From Odiellus spinosus (Eukaryota > Arthropoda > Arachnida > Opiliones > Phalangiidae), in the NCBI GenBank assembly GCA_963920705.1, contig OY987227.1, positions 14,053,602 through 14,117,601 of the forward strand: DNA of 64,000 nucleotides. Reading direction: 5' to 3'. The notes under the pieces were generated by a model. That model saw nothing but the letters and a program-made list of their open reading frames with translations, did not search any database and was not told the DNA's origin. This document shows, one piece after another, positions 11,601-23,796 of this stretch; the first letter of the stretch is position 1, and each line of letters starts with the position of its first letter. The position numbers were made by a program, and so were the translations under genes.

Positions 11601-12180
11601 GCAGGACTTTTCTAGGTCAACTTAGCGTCGGACGTCACCATAGCAACCACGAAGGATCTCAGACAAGGGGGCGAGGAGTTCGATACCTATGTAATCGTAA
11701 TATGTCGGGATAGCCCAAAAAACTTGGAAGAATATGAGGGGAAAATTAAGAAGGGAATCTAAAGGAGAATATATGTAGGAGGAAGAAAAATGGAAGGGGG
11801 CTGAAAGGAAAAGAGTGCTCGCTCACTGCTCTCCTTAGAAAGAAAGAAAGAAAAAATAGAAAAAAAGTAAGAAAATAAAAGGTTGATGGTTGTAAGAGAG
11901 AGCGGAGAGTTTTGAAGTTTTTTCTTTCAAATTGAAGGAAGATATATAGCGATAGTTTGTGGCCGGTGAGCGCGAACAGCGTTACGAGAAGATGAAACGG
12001 TCAGATGCCTTGGATGGCGTCTTCTTACCATCATTCCGAGTGACGATGGACGAGTAATCGCCCGCCAAACGCGTCACGAACCACTAGCCACTATAGATTA
12101 CAAAAGCTCACTTTCACATCTCGTCTATTATAGGAAGGAGGAAGAGCGACTTATACGAGGTAAGGAAATACCTCTTTTAT
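11601..12180 (+). promoter_or_regulatory. Candidate promoter/first exon block with an RFX X-box
   Basis: This block is GC- and purine-richer than its surroundings. It holds GTCACCATAGCAAC at 11634-11647, a perfect match to the RFX X-box (GTNRCC-N2-RGYAAC), overlapping a CRE-like GACGTCA (11631-11637). About 340 bases on is a short ATG-initiated frame of 22 codons (about 11992-12060), and at about 12161 a plus-strand donor-like GTAAGG after GAG. Together this looks like a promoter and a non-coding first exon, but no partner exon could be identified, so it stays a candidate. Confidence 0.3.
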
Positions 12181-13476
12181 TTAATTAATTTAAATTGATT
12201 AATCTTACTGACACGAGTGATTTTGTATAAGGAGTTTAGAGATTAAAATTTTATATCTCTTTTTCGGCGAGATTTTTGGATAAGTGTTGGCGAAAAATAT
12301 TAAATTATATGTAAATATTTCAAATATTTTAAAATACGGTAAAGATAGATAATTATATAAAATTTAACTTAATTTACAAGTACGTAAAGTTTAACTTTCC
12401 GGTAACTTGAAATTTAATTAATTTCGATACCAATTATAATAACGGTAATAAAATTACATTTGGCCTTTAATTTGAATGTAAAAATGTAATAATATGAAAA
12501 AATATAGCCTTCTTAATTATTTTGTGTTCGTATTAAAAATATATATGCCTATATAGTTAAGAAAGATTAATTCTCAATTATGTACTTTTTCGATCTTAGG
12601 CACTATCAAAAATTACAGTAATTTCTTAAGAGTAGCGTCGTCTTTTCGTTAATCATTTTTAACTGAAAGGGTTGCTTGCCCTTTCTTCCTAGTTGCTGGT
12701 GTCATAAAACCAGCATAATATGAAGTTTACATATCTAGAAACAGTGACTTTTTGATCGAAATTACAATTTAATTATCGAAAATCTACTATATATGTTCAA
12801 TTTCACGAGAAACGATAGCTATTTAGAGTTCAGGTATATTTTAATCGAGGGGGCAGACACTCTAGAACTCGGGTGTCCAAAATTTGGAGCTCTTTGGCAA
12901 GTCAGGTGAACAACGAAATCAATAGTGTCTTCCCCTTCCATTTTAATTACGGTGCATTGAAACTTAATAATATATGTCGAAGGAAGATAAGAAAGGAGGT
13001 AAATTATGGTTCGAACTTCAAACTTCGACTCTTCATCATCAAAAAAATAAAACAAAATTAATAAATGGAAAAGGGGATAGGTTCATAATCACAGGAAAGA
13101 GTTCATTTATATTTGACTTAATATTTAAATTGTGTCTAAACTATATCTAAAACTGAGGCGGACTAACAAATAATGTTAAGTTTCATTGGCAATGAAACTA
13201 GTTTTTACAAGTGCGTATATAACTAGTGTATATACTATAATAAGAAAAGAAATAGAATTTTTCTGTTTAAAGCTTGGGATTTACTCTTCCATGAAAATAT
13301 TTGTGGTTTTTCTATCAAAAACCTTGGAATGAAAAAACAAAAGTTATCAACAAAGTTTAGTTGCTTCGTTGAATGGCGCGATCAGGAAGGAAATTAAAAT
13401 TCCCGGTTTAAAACTGAAAGATATTCACTAACTCCATTCAACGCTGTTTTATTGTTTTAAATATACTGAAGTCATG
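12181..13476. other. Gene-free AT-rich stretch
   Basis: It contains a lone GAGGGGGCAGACACTC repeat end at 12846. Overlapping open frames on both strands at 12819-13061 come from this repeat fragment and show no domain. Confidence 0.3.
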
Positions 13477-13634
13477 TAGTCATAAGTTTATATAATTAAA
13501 TTTTAATAAAAGTATGACTACAAGATTTTAACCTTCATTTGTTGTCAATTTTGGGTAGTCATAAGTTTATATAATTAAATTTTAATAAAAGTATGACTAC
13601 AAGATTTTAACCTTCATTTGTTGTCAATTTTGGG
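13477..13634. repeat. Exact tandem duplication of 79 bp
   Basis: Two adjacent copies (13477-13555 and 13556-13634) appear identical base for base. Each copy starts with a fold-back, TAGTCATA ... TATGACTA, of 44 bases. Full identity implies a very recent duplication, or an assembly artefact, which long reads would separate. Confidence 0.85.
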
Positions 13635-15372
13635 TCTGGGGATTCTATGGCTCATAAAACAGCGATGTGTTATTTTTATTGGTTGAGGTTAATTATGAGA
13701 TTTATTGATTAGATATATATTATTCGTTGTAACTACATTCAAAATTCCCAGCTCGAGTTGGCAGCGCGCAAATCTAGATTAATTTTAAATTTAAATCAAC
13801 AATTAATAGAGATAACGGGTTGACCTATAGCTTTGCGCGTACTGTCAACCGTTGATTCTCACGCCATTTGACACGTGATACGGTTGCTTTCGCGCGGTTT
13901 CTTTCGTGAAAGTACTTTAAGGGAAAGTGAAGTACAAAATGAAGTAATTTTATTAATAAAATTAATAAAAAATCACTTTATTTTGCTTTTTATCCTCTTT
14001 TTAATCCAGAAAGTCTATACATTTCATTTAAAACTCATCTTTAATCAAGTTTTTTCCCACATATATTTGTGGTCTTAATATTTTTCTCGAAGTCTAAACT
14101 ATTTTTGTAATATTAACTAATTTTCGAAATTCTACCATCCTTTATACATACTTAAGAATTTTAAATATATCACTTATGATATCAACTTTATCAACGGATG
14201 ATACCAACCCTATAGTTTAAGCGGAATTAAACAATACATCGACTCATAAATCTTTTAACTATAACTTTGAAACAGTCATACAAAAAAAAAAAAAAAACCC
14301 CCAACTTTTGTAAGTTATATAAAAAAGAGAAATGCATATTTCTTTCCTTATCAAATACCAACCATCGGTTGCGAAGACATAAATGAGTTCAATATACTCC
14401 CCCGAAGAAACATTAAACACCATCCAAGGTAAATATATTGTATATTAATTGAATATTTAAATATTGGAACGTAGAGCTCTTTGTTTGATCATTTTAATTG
14501 TTGCCGCGCCTTTTATGCCACCGGCAAATTAATTACGATAATGTATGAATAAATTATATTAAATGTTTATCCCGAATCAGATATCAATATATTTCTGTTG
14601 CCAATGGCTACTATTTTCCTTATTACGATTAACATCGCGTATCAATACGCCTTAGCTTTCATCATTTTTGCCAAATTTCTTGAACATAAATATATAACAA
14701 TGTTTCATTTTGCTCGAAGGCACGATCAGAGTAGCATTAGCGCGAATAATAGGCGCGTGTTCCCAAAAACAGAAAGGATAAGAAATAGAATTAATGATCA
14801 TGCAGGAAAATATTACTACTATTATAATTATTTGCCTAAGGCAACGTAAAGATGTCAAAAAGCAAATTCGCCTTTATTATTTTTTTCGAGTTAAATCCAT
14901 ATATTCTACAGCACTTTGCAATATAGGTTTGAAGATTAATTGGTAATTTGAACGGAGTGATTTTCTCGCCAGAAATCAAAATTGAAAATAAAACTCCGCC
15001 AAGGTGGCAAAAAAAAAAAAAAAAAAACTTTTCCATGACTGATTTCGAAAATTCGATTATTTACACAGCCCTAATTTTCTTGAATAAATTGGCCAGCAAA
15101 AATTTAACCTAATATCGGAAGCGGTTATTAAATTCTCCATTTTCTATTTGCTTTCGAAAATTTAAAATAATTTATACGGTACTGAACAGTGAAAGTGTTA
15201 ATAACTTAATTCACTTCGGTCCTTTGTTTGACTAAATTGATTTAATATATTTTCGCGCCATTGAAGTTTCTAAAAAGTAAAAACATTTCCGGAGACAAAT
15301 TAACGATCAAATATTGAATTTGGAAATAATGGTAAAACCATATATGATCTCCTTTTGTTCAAATGAACTGTT
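13635..15372. other. Gene-free stretch with MITE-related sequence
   Basis: At about 13800-13930 the sequence resembles the interior of the element at 38944-39457 (shared blocks GTTGATTCT, CACGTGATA, AAAGTACTT). Two A/T homopolymer runs lie at about 14282 and 15010. Overlapping open frames at 14598-15036 look non-coding. Confidence 0.3.
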
Positions 15373-15640
15373 GCGTTCATACTAGGCCTTGGAATCGATT
15401 TAAACCGTTTCAAAACGATTTGCCGTCTTTTCTCGAATAGATTTGATTCGATTTCTCGCAACTGCTTCGGGAACCAGTTTCATACCGATTCGGTTTCAAC
15501 AACCGATAGTTGAAGCTTCAATAAATCGATTTATAAAGGTAATGCGTGAACACGTGACACTTAAAACGATTCCTGGCGATTCGAATATCGGTTTGATTTT
15601 ACCGTTTCAAATCGATTAAGAAATACTATCGTAGCTAATT
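15373..15640. repeat. R1 repeat family, copy 1
   Basis: This is a 270-bp repeat starting GCGTTCATACTAGG and rich in AATCGATTT, with CACGTGAC inside and ACCGTTTCAAATCGATT near the far end. Its two halves are imperfect inverted copies, as in a fold-back MITE. The right terminus is degraded here. The family also occurs at 16260-16550 and 30137-30418, all in the same orientation. Confidence 0.75.
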
Positions 15641-16259
15641 GTAAATTAATCCGCTACAGCTTTCCCGACTTTACAAACTAGCCTTGAATATTTATAATGG
15701 TCCACCATTCATTAAACTATAATACAGACTTTATTGGAAAACATTCCACAGGTTAATCAGGCTAAGAGGTTCGGATCAATTTTACTCAAGCTAAAAAATT
15801 GACACCAATATATTTCCAATGTTATTTTTTTTTTCTAGCCACAAAGATCATTTTTCAAAATTTTTAATATTCCCCATCCCTCTTAAAAGTGACACCATTT
15901 TTTTTTTTTGAAAACTTGCGGCTTTGTTTAAATTGTTTCAATATCGAGACAATGGAGGAAATATTTTAACTTCTATATTTCTTAATATTTTTAAATTTTT
16001 ATAATTTAATAATAATTACAAAGGGATGGGCTAGATTTTTATATAATCTTTCCTCTAAAATAAAACTATATTATGGAATTATTTTAATAGCGGATGACTT
16101 TGAATTTAATTTATTCTAATTAAATGGGGTGTTGATATTTAAAAAAAGATTAATTGAAAAAGTGGGTTTGTAATTAAGAGCATCAAAATAATAGTCGCTA
16201 GAGTGAAACTTTTTATCTTCATCATTCACTATGTTAAAAGGTTTTGGAATTTTATAGCC
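15641..16259. other. AT-rich spacer between two R1 copies
   Basis: No gene or clear repeat end is seen. Confidence 0.3.
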
Positions 16260-16550
16260 GCGTTTGAACTAGGCCTTGGAATCGATTTAAAACGTTTCGT
16301 TAGAGTCGCGTGAACGAGAAACTGTCTTTTCTCGAATCGATTTGATTCGTTTTCTCGAAACTGCTTCGGGAACCAGTTTATTACCGATTCAGTTTCAACA
16401 ACCGGTAGATGAAGCTAGAATAAATCGATTTATAAAAGATAATGCGTGAACACGTGACGCAATTAAAACGATTCCTGGCGATTTGAATATCGGTTTGATT
16501 TTACCGTTTCAAATCGATTAAGAAATGCTAGTGTGGCCGTAGCTATAATC
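16260..16550. repeat. R1 repeat family, copy 2
   Basis: It aligns with copy 1 along nearly its full length, including TGCTTCGGGAACCAGTTT and CACGTGACGC, with a short insertion near the start. The right part (GCTAGTGTGGCCGTAGCTAT) is kept here and in copy 3 but lost in copy 1. Confidence 0.75.
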
Positions 16551-17330
16551 TCGCGCCATTGAAAACGGTCTAATTAATATATTTCCGAAAGCTCTCTGAA
16601 AACGTTTATTAAATAAATAGTTTTTCTAAGCCATAAAGTAGCAGTCTCTAAAATTAATTTAATGATATTATAAGTAGTTTCTGTGTTAAGGATATTTAAC
16701 CTTTGAACTCATCGCGTTCGTTTTCAAATCTACGTTAAAAACTTAAACCGGATCTGATTCCGTAACAAATTTAACTTTCAAACCATTTAAATGTAAGATA
16801 TATAGAGAGTTTTGAGAAAAGTGTTCGTAAGCCATTGACCCCAAAAAATCGCACCCATATGGTCGACATATAGAAAAATACTGGTGACTCTAAAAACCTA
16901 TTGAGTTAAAAGGTATGACATAACTTATAACACCAGCTTACATTTCGAAATATCCTGGTTTTCTTAGATTCTATCCTATAGCGGAGGAAAAAAGGTCTTC
17001 CCTCCTTATTTCCCATTGCCAAGGTCAAAGAAAAAAGAAAAAATACCGGAACTATTTCTTGAATAACACCATTTACCGAAAAATCGGGGTCAACCTATAG
17101 CTGGGACGAGGAGTGGGCGACCTAAGTTTAACTTAAACTGTATCTGTTCACGGGAAGGAAAGTTGAATGGAGTAATGTTATAGGTGACCTAGCTAGTATA
17201 CCCAAACGAGAACAAGATTCTTGAGCCTTCCATTTGAGGTTTTACCCTATTCACTCCAGCACCATGGAAAGATATCTAAAATATTAGAACGCCGACGTCT
17301 AAATAACGGAGCTTTTTGTATTATTCGGGA
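16551..17330. other. Gene-free AT-rich stretch
   Basis: No exon, RNA gene or repeat end could be supported. Confidence 0.3.
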
Positions 17331-17708
17331 TTAAAGGGAGATTGAAAAGGATTTTTCATTTTGATTTCATAAGATTTTCTTATAAAGGGAGCATGAAGTA
17401 ATTGAACAAGTTTAAAGTCATCAATATAATATACCAAAACATTAAAAAATATAATAAATTCATTAAAAATCAGCTATAAAGGGACAAAAGAAAATTTCAT
17501 CCAACTGTCCCAGCTTTCCTTTCATTGTGGGGTTGCCAAGAGCTTGTGAGCGCAGTTCAGAGCAGATCAGTTCCAAAACTGAACTTCTTAATTTTGCGCT
17601 CACATGTGGATGGCAACACTGGAGGAACGGAATTTACTCCCTTTAGTAAAAACTATGTATATTATAAGCTATCAAGTAAAAACAAGTTATTTCATACTCT
17701 CCCTTTAA
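17331..17708. mobile_element. T2/Kolobok-like MITE, possibly two overlapping copies
   Basis: Two left-type ends (TTAAAGGGAGATTG at 17331 and TATAAAGGGAGCATGAAG at 17381) face one right end, TACTCTCCCTTTAA, ending at 17708. The inner pair shares about 20 bases of inverted repeat (AAAGGGAGNATGAARTAA). A 62-codon open frame inside (17525-17713) runs into the repeat end and is not considered a gene. Confidence 0.6.
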
Positions 17709-20700
17709 ATTAGAATGATTCTCGACAAATGTTTCATTGATTATATATCTGTACAAGAGCAGTTTACATTGACAGCTTTTATTGATATGAAGTTTAATAC
17801 TGTGCTTTAATCCGCCTCAGCTCTGTCTATTTTGCAAATGATATTCCGAATTTGGGATTCTATAAATTTTGACCAATTATCGCGATTTTTTTATTTTAAA
17901 CTAAACTAAGCCTAAATTTGGAATTCAGGGATAACTGGCGCACTCACTTTAGACGTACAAATATTCCTTCTTCATTTATTAATTAATTACCGATTTAACT
18001 TTATAATAAATTAACAATTTGCTTACAGAAAATGGCAAATTAAACTAATCTATTAAAGGAATATATAATAAATAATTTGATTTAACTTTTCAAGTAACCT
18101 TTAAAACACCTAGGCTTTGTGCGAAATAATAATGGGGAAAATAACTTACAAAGGAGGTGAGGGGAAAAATTGCCCTAATTTTAGTTTCCGCCCATCCCGA
18201 AGTTCCCTCCCCTCCCCATCTCACGTTCCGTAATCATCTTTAATTCATCCGCTCCTCCGGGCTTCGGAGAGAAATCGCTCTCTTCCCATTCATATTACGA
18301 TGATATCGGGTGAGGAGAAAAGAGGGCTATTAACCATACTATTTGGTGAATATTTAATTTACTCTAGTTTCGATTCGAATTTTGTGCCAGAGAAAATGTA
18401 TTCTTTCAAGAAGAATGAAAGGGGATTCGAGATTATAATTTAAAGGCCATACCGTTTGTTTTGAATTGAAAGTTTTAAAATTTCAAAGGGGATAATTTTT
18501 AGATATAAGTATATATACCGATTTTTGGATTACGAATTTAAATGGGTTTTGAAAATATCAAAACTTTAATATGAACTTCTGTTTTAAAGTGAGGACTTCA
18601 CCATATTTTCGAAAGCCTGGGGAATAATGAGTGTGGATATCATTTTTTTCATGCTATTAAAAACCAACAATCAATGATGAGGGTTTTTACACGGATTGAT
18701 TAATAGTGTCTAGGTAATGTATTAATTAATCCATGGTTTTTAACAGGGTTCGTACGAAACACGGAAAAAAGGGAAACCTGGTAATATTAGGGAGAATGAT
18801 TTTGAATAAAAAAAACTCTGGGAAAATCATAATTATTTGACTAAATCAGGGTAGTTTATAAACTTAATATGATAAAAAAAAAACACGTGACACTCAAAAC
18901 TGTTGCAAACCCAAATTAAAGCCGTTTTTATAGCTCATATGAAAGCAGAGCTATCAATCTTATTTTCAACCCTATTTTTCTGCATTACTAACATTCTTTT
19001 AAAGACTCAGGCTTTAATGTAAAAATTTAAACAGGGAAATTTAACAATTTAAGTAAGCTGGAAATATCAGGGAAATTCCGAATACTTCAAAAGTAAAATT
19101 ACCAATAAGAGTTCCGGAACGAAATTAATAATATAAGTTAAAAATGAAAGGTACGACTTTCTAGATTAAGTAAGCAACCATATTATTTTCTATTCTAGGT
19201 CTCTGTAATGGACATAGTATAGAATTTTTATTCAGAAGATGGTGATTATAAAATATTTATTTTTACTGTTACGGAAATATTTTCTCTATGGCATACTTAT
19301 GTAATAATTAGAATCTAATTTTTAACGATCTTGCCAAAAATACTACTCAAATTATATTTTGAATTGATGAAACATCCGTGATAGCCTCTCTTTAAGACTG
19401 TAATTTTAACGTGAGCCTGTAGAGATGCACTAACATTCGTAAAATAGTGTCGTAACGTGAGATTAATCTCAGTATTAATTTTAAGTTATTCAAATTAAAT
19501 ATTTATGGTGGTCAATATAAAAATAGTAAATTTTTAAGTTCATTAACCCCCTTTAATGAAAGTTTAAGAACCCATTGCAGCGTATAGTAGCGAAACCAAA
19601 TCTATATGGTCAAAGAGCGAGAGACCCATCCGTCTTCGATTGAAATTTCGTAACAATTTAAAACACCGCCACAATAACTGTTAGAAACTTCACAATGTCT
19701 GGCTGTCAAATGCCTCCCGGAATATATATTCAAATTCTTTGGTTCCTCGATCTAAACGAAAAATTGAGTGACAAAACTCCGCGACGTGTGAAGCGTTAAA
19801 TTAAATATAAATCAAACAAGTGAATCACTTTTCAAAAAGACAGTTCCTTACGAATATAACAAGTTTACAAAACATAATTATTCAAAAATGTAACAGATAT
19901 TTCGTGAATTATTATACTAAGAATTTCCTGTCTCCGGTTAATTTTCCTTGAGACTATACATAGGAAATGAGATTAAGAATGATCTAGTAGTCTTATGTAA
20001 CAAAGCGTTATGTCTGTGTGGTATATAATTAGTAGATTTTAAAACAATCGTTTATATATGGAATTAAAATTAAAATTATAAGGAATGCCTCTACAATAAT
20101 AATAGTAGCATTGTGAAGTTATCATTCAATCTTAGAAGGGACCAAAATTAACCTAAAATGTTTCTTAATCTTATTTTGATTTAATTCAGTGGTTGTTTGA
20201 TTTTAATTAATTCATAAAAATGTAATATATTTAATTGTATGTTTATTGTTATTTGACTATATGTTTATTGGCTAGCTAGTGGTCGCTTGCAATATCATAT
20301 AATAAATATTAATAATAATCGCGTGGGTTCTAAAACAGGAAAATATCTATATATTTGTACGAGAATCAATCCCGAATCAAGTAAAATCAAAGAAAATGAT
20401 CAGCCATAAAATATTTGTTGCTTAAAAATATAAATTTTGCATTTCACGTTATTTGAAATGTTATTAAAACTCAAAATATTCAACTATTTGAAAATAGCCC
20501 TCGACCTGCACCCCACGAGCTGATTGGCGGCTTTAAATATAGAACTTCTTCGTAACCAATAAGAAACTCGGTTACGTGTGACGTTAATTCGGTTTAAAAA
20601 TCAATTCATCATAATCACACTCAGACGACAATTTCAAACGTCAATAGGTTATTTAATAATTAACGTTAATTGAAAAGATCAACAGCTTGTTAGTGTTTTG

Positions 20701-21923
20701 CAACGTGACCTTTCTTTAGAAATAGAATGCAAATAATTATTCTCCTATAATGATGAACCGTTAAGGTGTTGATTAGAAATAGAGTGTGATACTCCCATTT
20801 GCGAATAATATTATACTGCCAAGTCTATTTTACATTAAAATAGTTTTAAACTTAGTATAATTGTCTCGCACCATTAAAATTAGGTCATATTAAGGTTTAG
20901 ATTAGATTAAACTCGCTATATAAAACATGAATTGAATTTACTAATATAATCCTATAAATATATTATGGAATTTTGCGGTCTTCCAAATTATTTCAACAGC
21001 AGCAGCGCGAGCGCTGAAGCGAAAATCTCATCAAAATTTATAAAGCTAGTTATTTAAATTTCTTAGTGTCATTCCAACTATAGTTAGTACTGTACATATA
21101 CAAACACAAATTGAGATTTCTTATTTTAAACTGCCTCATCATTCTCGCCTCTCGGCGGGTTTTCTGTTCTTTCTCTCTTTCTCTCTTTTTTTTTAAATTC
21201 TACAAAAAATTGCGCCTTTCACTTTTGCACTAGCTTCGATTCGTAAGGGCGTTGAAATATTAAAATAAGGAATGAAAGGTTATTTATGGCATTTTATAAG
21301 GTTTGGCCCTAGGCTGGCTTTAATTTGAGAAAGGTCATAAAAAAGGTTCGTGGGATATCTCTCTATGGGTTTTAGAGTTTAGACAACTTAATTAAGCGCT
21401 CGTTTATATAGTAATCCAGGCCAAAAGTTAATCAGGAAAATTAAAGACCACCAAGTTTATGAGCCATCTCACCATATTTTAACTTTTCTAATTTTAGATC
21501 TTTATTAGGTTTGGAGCAAGAATCATAGTCATTTTTAATAAAATGTTTTTTTAAATTTTTACACAACACCCAGAAATTACGTAATTTATTTCCTGAATTT
21601 TAGAAACTTAATTTGGGCTATATTCTGAAATTCCAAAATTAAATATGCATATAGTTCCCTTATCCGCATATATATTATTTTTAATTTAGAGATTAACCAA
21701 AAAATGAAAAAAAAAAAACCTTCGTATTGATTTCATATTTTTAAACTAAGCTTGAATTTGAACCTAAAACTTTTATAAAACAGCTTTAAAGTCTCTAAAA
21801 AGAAAGCGGCTTTGATATTCTAGATAATCGTATTAAAATAAGTTTTAATTAGTAATTAAAAAATAAACATATTAAGCTAGAAATAGTTTTTTGACTAATT
21901 CAGTAAATAGGCTTAACGGGAAA
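17709..21923. other. Gene-free stretch with scattered repeat ends
   Basis: It holds a lone TTAAAGTGAGG MITE end at 18584, and at about 18745-19120 a copy of the repeat family starting CAGGGTTCGTACG. A GC-richer block lies at about 18150-18320. A pair of opposed CCAAT boxes around TTTAAATATAG at about 20521-20565 looks promoter-like but has no gene attached. A 34-codon ATG frame at about 19695 was not accepted as a gene. Confidence 0.3.
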
Positions 21924-22315
21924 TTAACAACAAGTGTTTTTTTATCGATTCCTTATCGTTTAAATTATTAATTACACACAAATATTAAACTAGAAATTAA
22001 TTAAAAACTTACCCGGAAAATAGGCTTAGCTGGATTCACGGAGATAGTGAATTTCTTCGCATTGATGAATGTTATTTCAAGTCTAATGGAGATCTCGCCT
22101 TAACGACGGAGGTTTGCTCATTGGTCACCGACCCAGCATCAATGCGAATAAATTCAGAATCCCCACGAATCCCGCTAAGCCTATTTTCCGGGTAAGTTTT
22201 AAATTTATTTCTAGTTTAATATTTGTTTGTAGATTTTTTAACTGATGGATTAGGCTTATTTAAACGATAAGTAATCGATAAAAACACTTGTTGTTAGGTT
22301 GCATTCGCCCTTTAA
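21924..22315. mobile_element. Fold-back MITE with inverted repeats of about 110 bp
   Basis: The two halves are near-perfect reverse complements: ACAACAAGTGTTTTT, ATCGATTNCTTATCGTTTAAA, ATTAAACTAGAAATWAATT and CCCGGAAAATAGGCTTAGC appear in this order on the left and inverted on the right. The right end reads GGTTGCATTCGCCCTTTAA and joins this element to the T2/Kolobok-like family at 7032-8402. On the left the terminal 15 bases are missing but a TTAA (21924-21927) is present. Non-coding. Confidence 0.8.
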
Positions 22316-23672
22316 CAAGGAATAAAGATCAAGCTAAGATAAAAGTTGATTTATAGCTTAATATACGCTTGATTGCAAAACAAATTTACTGTTCAATTAG
22401 GCCTATTTTAACGATATATAAAATCAATTATCGATAAGCTTTCATTATCCATTTAAAATATATAATTTTTGCAAATGCTAAAATATTAACTTTAACCCTT
22501 TATATCAGTACGGTGCAATAACCTATCCGCGCGTACGCAACCTGAAATATATAATAATGTAAACATGAAATTTCACGGTCAAGACCAGATATTAAAAATA
22601 TTAAAATAAGTATTAAAATATACCCCCTTATACCAAATTATTATTTTTTGAATTTTCAAGAGGGGGAGGAGAATAATAACTCGAAACTTCTTAGAAGAAG
22701 TACTAAATCCTTACAATACTATAACAGCTTAGCAAAATGCGTAGTCACGAAACTCGCATGCCCATGCAGACTGTGAGAATGAGTCACAAAATTCAACGGG
22801 TTCGGACTTTACAGCCTTTTGATTTCCTTACACATATGAGGCATCTTGCTACAAATTCGGACTGGTTCCCACTCAAAAATTGAGAATGGTGTGACCGCTC
22901 GAAGGCCCGAAAAGAAATAACATTTCCGGTCTTGTCATAAACTTTAAAATCGCGGGTGTATACGTACGCAAGTACCTATATAGGTACTTGAAATAAATTC
23001 TTAACCCTTTCGTCTCAAAAAGGATTCCTTCCTCATTCGACTGAATTTATTTTTTTAAAATGGTCTCCCACTTCTTTTAAGTTCTTTTCAATGATGCCGA
23101 TGATTAGATTTTTTTTCTTTTAATAATAATAACGTTGAATCGCTTTTATTATTAAGCGCAGCCTTGAACTGAACTTGGCAGGCAAGTTCGATACGATATA
23201 AGATAAATAATAATTCTATAGAATTTGAGGAGAACATTTTTTTTTTCATATTGACTACTCCGCATTTGATCCTTCATACCAATGTAATAAATAACATTAT
23301 CGTATAAACTTGAAAATTAGAAGAAAATATTTTACGAAAGAATGCACTTCCGTGTATATGATCGACGTTTATTTTATACAGAATTTATTGGATTAGAAGC
23401 AATAGAGCGAAAGGTACGGAGTGATGACGTACAAGTAACTTTCCTCTGCCTTTCTCTAAAACTTTTAACTGAGTGTTAAGTTCAGACTTTGAAAGAGTCG
23501 AATATTTCATTGAAAAACTGCTTTAAATGGGATTTTTATATTCATTTCTGATAGTTTGGTGTGGAATGGATAATTAAGCAATTTACTTATCTTCGAAAAT
23601 AACAATCTTTTACAATGTGGGAATTGTAAATTCTTCAAAATGGCCGCTATGGGGCCATAGCAGAAATAAATA
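22316..23672. other. Gene-free AT-rich stretch
   Basis: Nothing coding is seen. A short inverted repeat of GTACCTATATAGGTAC lies at about 22972-22987. Confidence 0.3.
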
Positions 23673-23796
23673 GGCGGAATTCCTGGAAAACGCAGATGAA
23701 TACACGAAAAAAATGCGCGATGCTTAGAAAGTAGAGTAAAGACGGCGTGAGACCCCTTGGCGCACGATTTCGGGTATTCATCCGCGGTTTCCCGCC
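23673..23796. mobile_element. Short fold-back element (124 bp)
   Basis: The left arm (GGCGG, then GGAAAACGCAGATGAATAC, then CGAAA) and the right arm (rc: GGCGGGAAACCGCGGATG, then AATAC, then CCGAAA) form an inverted repeat of about 30 bases around a loop of about 50 bases. The arms are GC-richer than the flanks. It could be a MITE or another hairpin; I see no second copy in the window. Confidence 0.55.

Noticed and set aside
19695-19799. 34-codon ATG frame (MSGCQMPPGIYIQIL...)
   Set aside because: Too short to judge, no splice or homology support, surrounded by repeat-rich sequence.
20515-20570. CCAAT boxes around TTTAAATATAG as a promoter
   Set aside because: No exon or start signal follows; such words are expected by chance in AT-rich DNA.
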